This document shows, in pieces, positions 33,701 to 44,265 of a stretch of 64,000 nt of DNA. The first letter of the stretch is position 1; each line of letters begins with the position of its first letter. The notes under the pieces are model-generated. The model was given only the letters and a program-made list of their open reading frames with translations. It did not search any database and was not told the origin of the DNA. The translations under genes and the position numbers were made by a program. The DNA is from Pyrenophora tritici-repentis (taxonomy: Eukaryota > Ascomycota > Dothideomycetes > Pleosporales > Pleosporaceae): NCBI RefSeq assembly GCF_003171515.1, contig NC_089393.1:2666001-2730000 (forward strand), given 5' to 3'.

Positions 33701-35300
33701 AAAGAGGAGTTTTCACTCTAACAAGGCCGTCTCACGTGCAGATTTGAAGATTCTCCCAACAGCTTTACAATTTGAACCGAAATACGGCAATTATTTACTT
33801 GCAGGCTTTGGTGCCAACACCAGAGAATCCGCCTTGGATATGACGGGCGACCTTTGTCTGTGGGACATTGAAACTCAAACTTCACTCTATATCCACGGTT
33901 CCAACAAGAACGTGTTCGACGTTGAGTTCAATCCGAACCGCACTAACATGCCATTGTTCGCTGTGGGATGTGTGGCAGGAGCTAGCGTCAACAGAGGCAC
34001 CCGCTCTCTCATTCGTCTATATGATGTCAATGGTCCCGAAAAGTTTAGTTGTCCCCTCGAGTTCGAATGCAAAGCGCTTGATATGAACGACGTCGTATGG
34101 TGTCCATATGATGAGCATCTTATCGCGGCTGGATGCACGGATGGTCGGGCATACATCTGGGATATTCGGTGGCCCGATGATCCACTCCGTGTTCTTTCCC
34201 ATGGAGAATCTTTGATGCCGCTACAAGAGGGTGTGAAGCATGAGGTCACAGATACAGGTGTGCGATTCTTGTCCTGGGGCGAGAACGCAACAAGGTTGTA
34301 CTCTGGTTCTTCGGACGGCGTGGTCAAAGTCTGGGACGTCACACGTGCGGAGGAGAATACTTTCATCAAGGATCTGATTACGACAGACTCCGGTATTATG
34401 TCGGGTGCTTTCAGTGCAGATTACAGCAAGCTCCTGGTGGGCGAAGTCAACGGCTCCGTCAATTTGCTCGAGGTAGGCAGAAACAATACATCGCTCAAAG
34501 AGACAGAGAGACTACGCTACATGCCATACGAAGACGACGAGCAAGACGAGATCCAGGATGCCGCCGGGGACATTACGCGCTCCATCCCCGACTCTGGTAT
34601 CGCAGAAGCCAATCACCTCCTTGACAATAACCAGTTACAACTCGTACCCATGGGTAGCTTACCTATCCGACAAGCCATTCAAGGACCGAATTACACTGGC
34701 CCCTTCGACAATAGCCCCGACGCACCCTTCCTCCGTGCCCAGGCTCAGATCTTCCAGCAAAGCCTCATCGTCCCGCCCGGCCCACAATGCAATATTCCGG
34801 CCTGCGTAGAGACCCCACCCACAATCACCAGCGAACAAATCGGCGATTCAGGGAGAAGTCTGGATCGTGTCCCTGATGAGTTACGTCGCCAATGGAAAAC
34901 GGACGTCTCCAAACTAGGTCTTGTACCTGGACGAGCGAGATGCACATCCTGCGGCCGCCCTGCGAGACCTTCGCCTAGCGACGATGTAACTGCTGAAATC
35001 GAGGGCAGTGTAATGTGTGAACGTTGCAGCTTCTCTTGCTTTCGCTGCGCAGCTACGAATTCGGTGAAGCCAGCGACTACAACACTGAGCTGTGGATTGT
35101 GTGGTGGCGTGTGGGATATTGGCGTCTTAGGGTACGAATGTGTCCGTGAACCGCATAGGAGTGTGGCATCGGTGCAAAACGTACCCAGTCTGCGACGGTG
35201 GGGCAGGGAGGCGTATGAAGAGTATCTAGAAGAGGACGAGACAGGGTATGGTGATGATGATAATGCGTTGAGTGAATGGTTCTTGGGATTGGGAATATGA
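30789..35300 (+). CDS. Large SANT/Myb-like, WD40-repeat and zinc-cluster protein with N-terminal SIM-like motif
   Basis: One intronless frame of 1503 residues. The N-terminus has IVDLT followed by acidic residues (about 10-25), the pattern of a SUMO-interaction motif. Residues 40-390 are Ser/Pro-rich. A Myb/SANT-like helical segment runs from about 393 to 450 (HFLIFLKEVKQYKWSDITAEY). WD40 repeats occupy about 803-1230 (for example YSAGYDEHIGIWHTD, GDLCLWDIETQ, DGRAYIWDIRW, SDGVVKVWDV). The C-terminus (about 1380-1445) has four CxxC pairs (CTSC, CERC, CFRC, CGLC), enough for two zinc sites. The mix suggests a chromatin or ubiquitin-ligase adaptor. DIM-9/Raf1, the WD40 protein of the heterochromatin DCDC/CLRC complex, is one candidate, but I cannot confirm that and would not name the gene. 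Confidence 0.8.
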   Translation: MPRDWRHSIVDLTNGDDDSDDSDKGSLASLPMVMGPSNTQHVASPTGSRLTNAPRPVPAIARQEAAYPLFPQSTSQPAALPYTNSIASQHTHVGGTSFINLSTSSGAVTMGNSASKYVPMPRHVYAETSASDYAERAPKRMRMDAAGTSSTPSTPSLPMPAPAYTQPITQQANTRHQNGTSIPPPFRNLAPSGSTPWKPGTEGRPPSVQDINRALKTKTRPTPVLGNLDTSTPRTLHISRKSPSSPFARNGAGPDGYVGEPVPLTTSHTQEEARNLPQAPMGQPTYTSYSVFQDARRPEIAMSATSIPGPAQVRPPSATEKASSRPSYFADLAQEPRDEDNDSVISDMSEPPEPVSKPREQTSNVTPHSSRIAPPTMPAHPQPTPGGKSRRKNGTCQFDMAQDHFLIFLKEVKQYKWSDITAEYNKYMPHRQYHSLQSRYSTLLNKRDRSQDPSTLILPPQFASEANIDWANIHPLGPSSKPPRPPLQHNTPRLNFVRNPPTRLQEQVSSRLPIQQAEHDYSSGADSAPRRERTRRAQRVNYTWPKQRGVAADDLDNTPKEAVRSYSSDEVFARSESPPEEDAPLPSKAVAVDNIPVDVEFEVEDAKVGLSLRRKGLRGTSTKLVPYLSASQRSSIQHPTGLDWDQLSSRDWQNEVLHVDFSTAELRIVEKVVSSMKKMSRSRHATLKRQLRETLRSLNEPKMIQLVDELRRQLPLRDRSSIEAFVQDARAGTVAEQPQVKRLAAARPGLAMSSIEKPSTMSMIRERELGRQSRRGWQAASKPLTYQVKNKYMDSLGPAKSWTGASSDIHTLAWAPDGEHFAAGAVAVDDPDSIQYNRPNNLLFGNMTHGTIHELAEHYKKRERTESGANSSHAMFASQDPKLYTTVSAVAFSTTGRFMYSAGYDEHIGIWHTDTDSVQPILGAKLNVRAQIDILSVNRTHEGILATAARSVDEKAIRLLKIDAEEPSRFEKRSFHSNKAVSRADLKILPTALQFEPKYGNYLLAGFGANTRESALDMTGDLCLWDIETQTSLYIHGSNKNVFDVEFNPNRTNMPLFAVGCVAGASVNRGTRSLIRLYDVNGPEKFSCPLEFECKALDMNDVVWCPYDEHLIAAGCTDGRAYIWDIRWPDDPLRVLSHGESLMPLQEGVKHEVTDTGVRFLSWGENATRLYSGSSDGVVKVWDVTRAEENTFIKDLITTDSGIMSGAFSADYSKLLVGEVNGSVNLLEVGRNNTSLKETERLRYMPYEDDEQDEIQDAAGDITRSIPDSGIAEANHLLDNNQLQLVPMGSLPIRQAIQGPNYTGPFDNSPDAPFLRAQAQIFQQSLIVPPGPQCNIPACVETPPTITSEQIGDSGRSLDRVPDELRRQWKTDVSKLGLVPGRARCTSCGRPARPSPSDDVTAEIEGSVMCERCSFSCFRCAATNSVKPATTTLSCGLCGGVWDIGVLGYECVREPHRSVASVQNVPSLRRWGREAYEEYLEEDETGYGDDDNALSEWFLGLGI

Positions 35301-37325
35301 AGGCATGAAAGGGTCGAGGTTAAATTAGGGGAGTTCACTTGTAGATTAAGGCGGCGTTGAACAACTGCGCGTTTCTATTCTAAGCATTTTGGGTAAAATA
35401 TTACCCAAATGACGGTGGATAGGTCACGCGCGTTTGCTGGTGCTGGGGTTAGAATGATACCCATTTACTTTTTTGCAAGTCGAGTCGTCTCTTTTTTACG
35501 ATGTGTGGTTCGACCATACTTCTGTGCTGTGATGATTGATCTTCCAGTTCTCGAAAGAGGGCATTGGCGTGAACTTGCATTGCTACCGAATTAACATCGG
35601 ATGGATCCAATTGCGAATTTTTGCTCGAAAATGGTGTATAGTCAACACCAGGAGACGCTTCCGGGTGATGCCAAAAGGTCGGTCTCCTATCAGGAGGTTA
35701 ACAAATTAGACATTGCTTTTGGAGATTCGCTGCTCCTGTCATTAATCAAACAATAAGTGACAGTATCACCGACAGGTTGATGTGCAGTCACAGCGGCAAG
35801 TCTCAGTGCTGACAGTCGCACATGTAACCTTTCTCGCCGCATGTCAAAGTCAGCATGAAGCTTTTCGTCCTTTTCATGTCGTTGTGTGTCGTGGTTTCAG
35901 GCCGGAGAAATTGTTTCGCAGTAGCTTTTCGGTTGCGGAACCGATAGACACATGACGCTAACCTTTGATTCTTCCGGGAGTCGGATCACTTGATACCTGT
36001 AACGTCTCCAACTTCGAGATTGCAAGCAGCTATGGCCTAGGCGTGTAGGCTTTGATCGTGGAAAGTAGCACAGTCTTCTGAAGATTTTGGAATAGCACCG
36101 CTTTGTAGAGATCTTAAAGGGTGTGGGATGACGAGTTCTGTAATCTTCTTTACATTGTCTGTGCTGATATATTCGTCATTCATGGTAATCACGAATGGGA
36201 TTCCCAGCTACGGAATATCATTGACACGCGTTGTACGCAATCTCCCGTAGCAGGGAACCTGAGCGAGATCCCGATAACCTGGCTCTGTAGATGCTTTTCA
36301 ACCAAGATCGAAGCGCGCAGCCCAGGATAGCATGTTGAGTCTTAGGCATGAATAAGTACGGACCGTGTTTTGAAGCTTTTTCGAAGAAGGACGCGCAAGA
36401 TATGCGTTGGCTAGATATTTTCTTCGGTCGACAGAGAACAGACAGTTGTATTTCATGCACTTGTAGAGGGCTGGTAGGGCATGGAGTTTTCAGGGTCTGG
36501 CGAGGGAACGGCACAAACTCGCCCCTAATCGACGTCAGTTGCAAAGTCCGAGCGCCACCTGAACAGTTCGTCAAGCCACACAGAATTTCACCCCACTCGC
36601 ATCATCCATTCCAAACACCTCCTGCATCCCCAGGTTGCGATTGGCGTTCTCACCATCTCGGACAAAAAGCATACGATGATTCGCCTTCTTCGTGATGGCA
36701 GATCCAGACCATCTACTAGCACTCTTCCGAGGTTCGGCTCGCGCTAATCACGCTAACCCCCTCGCCAACACCGTTGATCGAGCTCAAAATAAACAAATTA
36801 GAGACAGTAGCGAATAGTTAGTTGGGACGAAGGATGCTTTTGCGCACGCCGGGCAGTACCCTGTGGACGCTAAGATCGGGGGATGAGCCGAGACTCTGGT
36901 CTTTCAGGGAATCACGATACATACGGCACGTGTTGTGGTGTGGAGGGCTGCCGCAAGTGCTCGCAGCAACTACTGTGACGACTGGGCGAGCGTGACATGG
37001 CTGGCCGCCGCTGACTCATGGATGCCGATAGCGTTGAGGTTCTGGATATCCCTAGGTAAGTTCGAGACAGACCCCTGCGAAGCTTGAGATGTTGACATCG
37101 AAACCCTGAGTCTTGATTGAAATAAGGACTGCAATGTTCTGAGACAGCGACAACACCCGTTCTCTATACAATGGACTGCAGATCTGTATATTAGGTTGCC
37201 AGTGCCGTTTCTTGCTGGTTGGATAGGAATCGACTTCCCTTCTTTTATGAGTCGACCCATCTCACGCAATTGTTAATTGCAGTCACGCCCACTACCTGTC
37301 TTTACCATTACCCAGCCTCTCGAAC
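35301..37325. other. 2-kb intergenic region, no gene seen
   Basis: Several short ORFs lie here (36121-36330, 36348-36695 on +; 36218-36574, 36970-37269 on -) but none has a conserved motif, plausible splice partner or signal peptide. No tRNA or repeat was recognised. Base composition is like the flanking genes, not like the RIP block after 51 kb. Confidence 0.5.
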
Positions 37326-38261
37326 ATGAAAATGTTCACATACAAAGCCTGGGGCATACCAAACACTGGATTCGATCCATCCTACTCATTCGTTCGCTCG
37401 CACTTTGTATCGCCAGTCGTACTCGCCTGCATTCGCGCCCTGCTAAGCATATACTGTTTCGCAACCATCATCATATCTTACAGCTGGCTGGCGCACAAGA
37501 CGGCTGTCTTCAAACTCAAAGACGTCAACATCGGCTCGTACAGCGTCCAACACAGCAATGCGGCAATTGGACAGTCTTTCAGCTTCTTCACGTACCTCAC
37601 CTTCTGGTCACTGGGCTTCTATTTTATGATATCGAGCGTACACACCTTCATGTATGCGTTTCGGAAAAGGACGTGGCTGTACAACTGGCCCAAGGCATTA
37701 CAGTTACTGCACAGCATGTACTACTCCACTATGACGTCACTGCCTTTTCTGGTAACCATCGTTTTTTGGGGTACGATGAACTCTGGATGGCCGCCTGGAC
37801 GCTTCGAACAATGGCACAATCTTTCCGTTCATGCCCTCAACAGCGTCTTCGCTGCTGCGGAAATCACCCTTTCCGCTACTGAGCCTCTGCCATGGAACCA
37901 CCTTTCCATCGTACTCGGGATTCTATCAATGTACCTCGGACTTGCGTACCTTACTCAGTATGCGCAGGGATTTTATGTTTATGAATGGATGAACCCAGCG
38001 CATGGAAATGTGTCTATCATCCTTCATGTGCTTGGATATGCGGGTGGCATGATTGTTTTGTTTGCGATAGCCAGGTACGCTATAGTACTGAGGAACATGC
38101 TGGCGGGGAGGATACAGGAGAGCAAGGATGAAATACTCAGCGAGAAGCTGTATCAGGTTAGTGCAGGGTCGGAAAACTCCTGGACGACAAAGATTGGGGT
38201 CGTAAAGCCAACGCCCATGCGGGTGCGGAAGAAGGCAGATTTTGACGAGTATCAAGTCTGA
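37326..38261 (+). CDS. FAR-17a/AIG1-like integral membrane protein
   Basis: An intronless frame of 311 residues with six or so hydrophobic segments, for example VVLACIRALLSIYCFATIII, FFTYLTFWSLGFYFMISSVH, LPFLVTIVFWGTM, and two near the C-terminus. This layout and the WHNLSVHALNSVFAAAEI segment resemble the FAR-17a/AIG1 (androgen-induced gene) family. Human AIG1 and ADTRP hydrolyse fatty-acid esters of hydroxy fatty acids with a Thr/His pair; the His in HNLSVHALN is a candidate catalytic His. A lipid-hydrolase function in fungi is inferred. The C-tail is basic and cytoplasmic by charge. The start at 37326 (MKMF) is followed by another Met two codons later. Confidence 0.75.
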   Translation: MKMFTYKAWGIPNTGFDPSYSFVRSHFVSPVVLACIRALLSIYCFATIIISYSWLAHKTAVFKLKDVNIGSYSVQHSNAAIGQSFSFFTYLTFWSLGFYFMISSVHTFMYAFRKRTWLYNWPKALQLLHSMYYSTMTSLPFLVTIVFWGTMNSGWPPGRFEQWHNLSVHALNSVFAAAEITLSATEPLPWNHLSIVLGILSMYLGLAYLTQYAQGFYVYEWMNPAHGNVSIILHVLGYAGGMIVLFAIARYAIVLRNMLAGRIQESKDEILSEKLYQVSAGSENSWTTKIGVVKPTPMRVRKKADFDEYQV

Positions 38262-38489
38262 TAAAATGCATAAATTAAGAAAAGATTTTCAATTTCGCTC
38301 TCTGAGTCTAGAGTAATGCGCTTACAGATCAAATGATGGGCCGTATGCGATGTGGGAGAAGCGTGAAAAATGAGTGCAGATCACGCTACGTTTCATAATA
38401 CTAGGCCCAGACACCAGCCTTCTACACCTATGTCAGCTTTCGCAACCGTCGTTAGATCATGTGCGCAATTCCCCTGCTAGCCTGGTTCC

Positions 38490-39640
38490 CTAGACCCCGT
38501 CGTTAAATGTATAGTCTTTGTCCCAACGCTTCGCCGGTTAGCTTGGTATGTCCAGAAAGTTAACCTACTTACTGTATCCCAGGGCTTGCTTCCATCGACG
38601 AACCTCAGATCAGTTCCCACGCGAATCACGTTATTATGGTCATAGTTCAAAGTTGAGGCATGGATCTACATGTCATGAGCACCATTCGGCAAACGCGATA
38701 ACCGGGGCGAGCTCACCGCATACGGGTTGTGCAGAACCACGTCACCTGCCTCATACCTGGTTACTAACCACCGTCGATTGAAATTATCGGCATATTCTCG
38801 AGGGCCGTCGGCAAGTAGCCCAGTCGACAGCATGTTTTGGTTGAAGGCGTTCTTTGCTTCTTCCTCGCTCAACCCGCTTTCTGCGGCTTTTCGGTTGAAG
38901 TCGAGTTCAACTTGACGTCCAAGAGTGTGACCTGAAAATATCATTAAGCTGATCGTAGCTCATTTTTTGGACGTAAGGGACTCACCATTCTCTAGATAGA
39001 TCACACCTCCTCCGGTCAAACATATGTCGCCCATCGGCACCCAGGCGGTGACACTGGTAGGCTCGCCATGTCGGAGAAAGATCTGATCATAGTGTACTCC
39101 GATAGCCTTATTGCCTGGTGTGTTATTACGCAGTAGGCTTCTACGGACACCAAGGGTATTATCACCCCAGCCTGTCATTCTCGCAATGAAGTCTTTCAGC
39201 ACTGGATGTTTGCAGAACGTCTCTTTGTACCAGTGTGCGTAGTGCGCTTCTAATGCGAGTTCCACGAATTTCTCGGCAGTAGCATCTCCAGGTTTGCCGT
39301 TTCCTGGCGAGGCTCCAGAACCTATTCCAGGAAAGTCGTTCGCGTTCTTAGCATCATCGAAGATGCCTTCTACCGGCTGTGTGCCAGGCTTCAAGACTCC
39401 GCTCGGGGCAAGCATCTTGAAGTACTCTTCTCGGGCCGATAGAACGTCTGGCCTGGGGAGAAGACCCTTGAGGAATAGATAGCCATCCTCGTTGTACCGA
39501 CGATATAGCTCTTCCATTGGCAGATCGAGACTTGACTGTCGCAATTGGCCCACTTGATTTGGCCGAAGCAGACCATCGTTCACGTAGAGCTTTTCTCCTT
39601 CAAAGCTTGGCACATCTTCGGGTGACAATGCGTAAGGCAT
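38490..39640 (-). CDS. Phytanoyl-CoA dioxygenase (PhyH) family Fe(II)/2-oxoglutarate oxygenase
   Basis: Exons 39640-38986, 38931-38717, 38665-38573 and 38528-38490 (introns 54, 51 and 44 bp) give 333 residues. Splices rebuild YLENG|HTLGRQVELDF, HNPYA|IHASTLNYDHNN and PWDT|RWDKDYTFNDGV. The iron triad is visible: HxD in GVHYDQIFLR (about residue 182) and the distal His in YAIHASTLNY, with the 2OG-binding Arg in VIRVGTDLRF. PhyH enzymes hydroxylate fatty acyl chains or small-molecule natural products. The substrate here is unknown. The gene is divergent from a Zn2Cys6 regulator 405 bp away, an arrangement common for a catabolic or secondary-metabolite enzyme with its activator. The product is soluble by composition. 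Confidence 0.88.
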
Positions 39641-40044
39641 ACTTAGGTATTTAGTAGGCTTGAAAGAAGCAGTACCAAAGATGTACTTTACGAAATGGGA
39701 TGCGATTATAATAGCCAGTTGCTTGAAAGAGCGGCGATGGATTGCCCATGTTTACCCAGGTAGGAGAGCACGGACGGACTTGCCCCGCCTCCCGGTCTTT
39801 CGGTGTCGCGGGGTAATGATGATAAGTGGGCCTCGACTGTCGGCTTTCTTCCGTCCAAGCGCAGACGAGAGTGTCATTACTAAGACAACCAGGACAGCTA
39901 GGCTCCACTCATCTCGGCGATTCTTTCTCATCTCGAGCCTGCAGTGGAATATCGTCGCGCGTCTTTATCTAGATAACATTCCGCGTAATTCAGCCCGCAT
40001 AACGACACCACGATCCCGCTATCGCATACCCAAATCGAGTACCG
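39641..40044. promoter_or_regulatory. Divergent promoter between PhyH dioxygenase and Zn2Cys6 factor
   Basis: 404 bp between two start codons in opposite directions. No supported ORF. The CGG-type half-sites expected for a Zn2Cys6 protein occur singly (for example 39731-39737), but I saw no convincing inverted or everted CGG pair. Confidence 0.45.
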
Positions 40045-42003
40045 ATGCCATGGTACGAAACTTTACACTGCATTAGTACGAGGTGAACAGAGCTTGACCA
40101 TTTTAGCAATCGATGTCGCACGCGTCATTATCGATGTAAGCTGCCACGGTATATGACTGGTGAACCCGGGCATTAACAGCCTTGTGATAGGTGATGGCAA
40201 GCAGCCTATATGTGGGAGATGCGAAACTTCAAGGAAAGAGTGTATTTATGAGAACGGTAGACGCTTCCGGCGTTCATCGATTTCAGAGGCTTTTAGCGAT
40301 ACTCAGCCTTGGGTTTCGTTCCCTCCTCGCAGTAATTCGCCCTTGGCTCCTGCTACCGCCCCCACTGACGCTATCTGGTAGTACAATTCTTAGACGAGTC
40401 GAGCGAGATACGCTCTCAGTATGTCAGTGACGGCATCGTCACATCTACTAGTCCCTCTGTAAATGTTTCTTCACCTCGAGGTACCCCTGGAAGCAACCAT
40501 AGCGAAAGGATAACGCCAGAAACGCCCAAATCTGCTGTATTCATTCCCACGGAAGGACTCACGGTGTTGTCGCTACTAAACGCAGAGTCTCCCATCCAAA
40601 GTCAACCAAAAGCTCTGCCCCTGGCACTCGACCAAAGAGCGGGTTCCACCACGTACCAGCATCACGAGGATGCAGGGGTTAGTACATTCGTTTATCAACA
40701 ACCTCCTGGCGAGCCTGTATTATGGCCATTAGAGCATGAGCAAGAAGCTACGCTATTGCAGCACTACATCGAAAACGTTGCATTGTTTGTAAGTTGATTG
40801 AGTCAAGGAAATGCACTTCTCTGACCATCGCTAGTTTGACATGGTAGATACCAGAGACCACTTTGGTGTACATATCGTTCAGATGGCCAAGAAAAACAGT
40901 ACTCTCATGTACGTAGCATCGGGGTCTGATCTTTATAGCGCGTCCTGCTGAACATGAATAACACAGGAACGCAATTCTTGCTCTATCTGCCCGACAACTT
41001 AGTCGAACCACGGACTTTGACCCTTATATCGCAGATGCCTATTACCAACGGTGTTTTGACACGTTGATTCCCGCATTAAACGATAACGTCACCATCAAGG
41101 AAGAGCCACTACTAGCCGCGACCATCATCCTTCGACTTCTAGAGGAAATGAACATATCCATTATCGGTTCCGATCCACAAGGTCATTTGTTCGGTACTCA
41201 AGCAATCATTCGTGCTGCGGAACAATCTTACGCCGCCACATCAGGACCAGACTGGCGACAGGCCATCTATTGGGCAGCTTTTCGACAAGAATTGTGGATC
41301 TCACTGATGACACAACGACCATTCAAACTGCATATATTTCCCGCCGATCGCTCACTCGAACCAGCCACCGATTCAATATGGGCAACAAGAACGATTGCCC
41401 ACCTTGGTGATGTCAGCAACTTTGTCTTTGGAGAGGGCAGAAATTCAGTTGCTCGCTACAATCAGCTGATGGATGAGAACAAATCGTGGATACATTGCAG
41501 ACCCGACAGTTTCGATCCATATTTTTTCCGCCATGATCGAGATGGGAGTGGAAGAAATTTTCCGGACATCCGTTTCCATCAAAAGACGCATGTCATGGGT
41601 ACGCAGTACAACCTACTAGCGCACACCCTCCTGATCGTTCACGACCCAACAATACCCCAGCTTGGGCCCGGACATAGGGCTTCACGTGCCATTGTCGACA
41701 AAACGGTACAAGATAATGTGCGCACCCTTTGTGGCGTGGCTCAGTCCAACTACAAGATCTTTCCTTGCAAGTTTGTCGCATGTTTTGCTATCGCTCTCGG
41801 TAAGTCCTCCTTATGATAAACACAGCCATTTGCTGATACGTGATGTAATATTTACAGTGGGTGACCGTTTCACTGTACGAGAGGATCAAGAGCGCTTGCG
41901 CGATTTGTGGTACGCATGCGAGAGAGCCCACGGATTTCCTCCGACTTCAACTATCACTCAGCTTGAAGAGTCGTGGGGTTGGTATAATCGCCCTGATCAT
42001 TGA
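40045..42003 (+). CDS. Zn2Cys6 (Gal4-type) transcription factor with fungal-specific domain
   Basis: Seven exons (40045-40052, 40107-40135, 40191-40331, 40382-40788, 40835-40908, 40967-41799, 41858-42003) give 545 residues. Two micro-exons build the zinc cluster: MPCNRCRTRHYRC|DGKQPICGRC...SRKEC has all six Cys in the C-x2-C-x6-C-x6-C-x2-C-x6-C pattern. The 50-bp intron 40332-40381 (GTAATT, CTGAC branch, TAG) resolves an apparent frame change and joins FPPR to IQFLDESSEIRSQYVSDG. The rest holds the helical regulatory domain, with LMNAILALSARQLSRTTDFDP and the QAIYWAAFRQELW segment typical of Fungal_trans_2 proteins. A nuclear DNA-binding regulator, likely acting at CGG motifs. Its most obvious candidate target is the divergent PhyH gene. 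Confidence 0.85.
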
Positions 42004-42470
42004 ACTGCACATACTCGGGAATGTATCCCCGCTGTGCAGTTGTTATCAACTTACCTCTGGGAGGTTCGAATGTTTGTAGGACTGCTTCTTGTAACTTCCT
42101 GCATGGCGACGAGGAGCGGTAGTTGCCCGGGCTTTTGGACACGCTGCAGCTGTCCTAACAAGGCATCAAGCTGTGATTTATACACACTGGAACCAATAAT
42201 CCACCTAAAGCGCGGGCTTTCCAACGCGAACGTGCCAGTCTTTCTACTTGTGCTGGAGAACATATCACGGTCATCATCATCGTTCTTAACGACGTGGTCG
42301 TTCAAGACGAAGATGTCACTCGCAGGATAGAAGGATTAGTTCCTCACTGCTCTCTTGTGCCGGCATTGGATATTAGTGCGGAAAAGGATAGGCATATAGG
42401 AGATCACGTTCACTTCAACGAGTAGGGATATCACTTGTATTCAGGATGTTTACTACCTGTAAGTCCTTTA
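42004..42470. other. Convergent spacer, no gene seen
   Basis: 467 bp between the stop of the transcription factor and the C-terminal end of the HET pseudogene. ORFs at 42034-42330 (+) and 42051-42305 (-) overlap each other and have no recognisable content. Confidence 0.45.
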
Positions 42471-44265
42471 TTAAATTGAATCAATCTCTACGGTCTTGTG
42501 TTGCCCTTCTTCAAGCATTCCGATGGCCTCTCCATCCATCAGGCCAATGAAATAGGCTTCTCCCATAACCTGAAAACAGTCCCAACATTTTCGAAGCAAT
42601 ATAGGCGTCGTACATCCCAAAATGACTGCCACAACATCTCCTTTCTTCACTTGAACTTGGCACTTGCCACCAAGAAACTCAGGCACCCATCCAAGGTAAC
42701 CCTTTGACGTGGTCGCAAACCTCCTCCAGGATGTCATCCTCTCGAATTCTCCCTTCACTACCCAGCAGTTCTGCTCACTCATGCCGCGGGGAAGGGTGGA
42801 TTCGAAATAGTCGTCCAATTTTTGGCCACCAACATACAAGTGGCGATTAGTGTGCCGCCAATTTTCCCATCAGTAGTAGTATCCCCGGTTCCTCATAGCG
42901 TTTTGCCATCCAGATTCCTGAAACTGAGGTAGGCCCTTTTCGAAGGTTGATGGCAGGCATAGGATGCTCATACGAGCTTCAGTGTCGTCGCGTGCAGCCC
43001 ATGAACTATCCCCTGCCAGTGCATGCACCAGCGCTTTTTTAGTGGCCTCTATATCTCCGTAGATAGAGGAAGAGCTATCAGCCTGGATGAACGAGTGTGG
43101 AATATACTCGAATCGCGTCTTCCTTCTCCCACCAATTTCATCCAGGGTGTCCACCACGATCGCCTGACATCTGAGCCGTAGATTATCTCGGTCTATTCTG
43201 GCGTTACTTGATTTGAGTCTGCTGGCCTGGTATGCACCCTCGCGAAATCTTCCGTCTCGATTCCTTAAAGGCCAAGTCCAATCAGGTGCCCATGTGGGCC
43301 TTCCCTCTGTACCCCAAATGTTGCATTCGCGAAGTAATTCCAGGTTTCCATAAGTTTCGAATACTGCAATTGCAACATTTGTGAAAACTTTCTTCGGTTG
43401 GATAAAGTAATCCGGGTTGATACGCTCTGTAATGGCCGGATCCATCATGGCCAGCACTCCGTACACTTTGTCACTGGGATCAATTGATTCACACGATGCG
43501 GAAATATCGATGAGGCGACTCAAGCTCGTCCAGCTTCTAGAGTCACTGGTCTGGCTATCGCTTAATGGCTTTATGTCCCTGTTGTCGCCAATCGTGATTT
43601 ATGCGCTGATCCTTGACAATCCAGAATTGTTGGTGAAGCGCCTCAATGCCTTGGAGAAATAGGAGCCAACTAATCGTCTCGTTGCCGCACCGAATAGTCA
43701 CCGCAACGCAGCCCATCACAACTTCCTGGATAATCCAAAGACGAGTCCAGTACGGCCGATCTACTAGGTTCTGCAACCCAGGCCAGCAACCAGCGCCTAG
43801 CCGTTCAGGATCTCTTTCCAACTATTCGATTAATGTTGCTGCCCTTGTATGGTCCCTATGTTCTGATAACACCTTGAGCAATTGGAAAGCCTTTGCACTC
43901 TCGTCTGTTTCATCTCCTATCCAAGATATGACATCCCAGGCCATGTTGTAGATGTCTTTCATTTTTGCTACTTGATGACCGCGTTCAGCCTTGTCTTCCT
44001 GATTGATGTAGAGGGCATCGACCCACAGTCGAAATTTACCCTCAAAACGGCGATCCTTGGCAATAGACTTCAACGCGGTCGCTAGGTTCTGTCTCACTTC
44101 AATCGGAGTGTTGTTAACAATAACAGTTTCAGTTGGGGCCTCCGGACCCCAAACATACGACAGTGTCGCGTAGTGTGGTAGAGGGATAGTCTCAATAGTC
44201 AGAAGAGAGGCTGCCGACCCGCAATCGGTAGAGAGTAGAGATCAAGAAGCTATCCGAGTAACAAT
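42471..44265 (-). pseudogene. Heterokaryon-incompatibility (HET) domain protein, decayed
   Basis: Pieces in order on the reverse strand: LSYVWG with downstream TETVIVNN...EVRQNLATAL (near 44170-44070); LWVDALYINQEDKAERGHQVAKMKDIY...WIGDE; PYWTRLWIIQEVV; DPSDKVYGVLAMM; and the C-terminal KGYLGWVPE...GDVVAVILGC..ILLR...AYFIGLMDGEA. These are the standard HET landmarks. Breaks: no start codon before LSYVWG; an in-frame TAG at 43822-43824; a frame change between about 43560 and 43600; and an in-frame TGA at about 42870. Both stop codons are one transition away from CAG or TGG/CGA. No intron removes them. HET proteins trigger cell death after fusion of incompatible hyphae; this copy cannot make a full protein. 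Confidence 0.88.

Noticed and set aside
36348..36695. 115-residue + ORF in the 35.3-37.3 kb gap
   Set aside because: No conserved motif, poor start context and no splice partner; overlaps an equal-sized ORF on the other strand.
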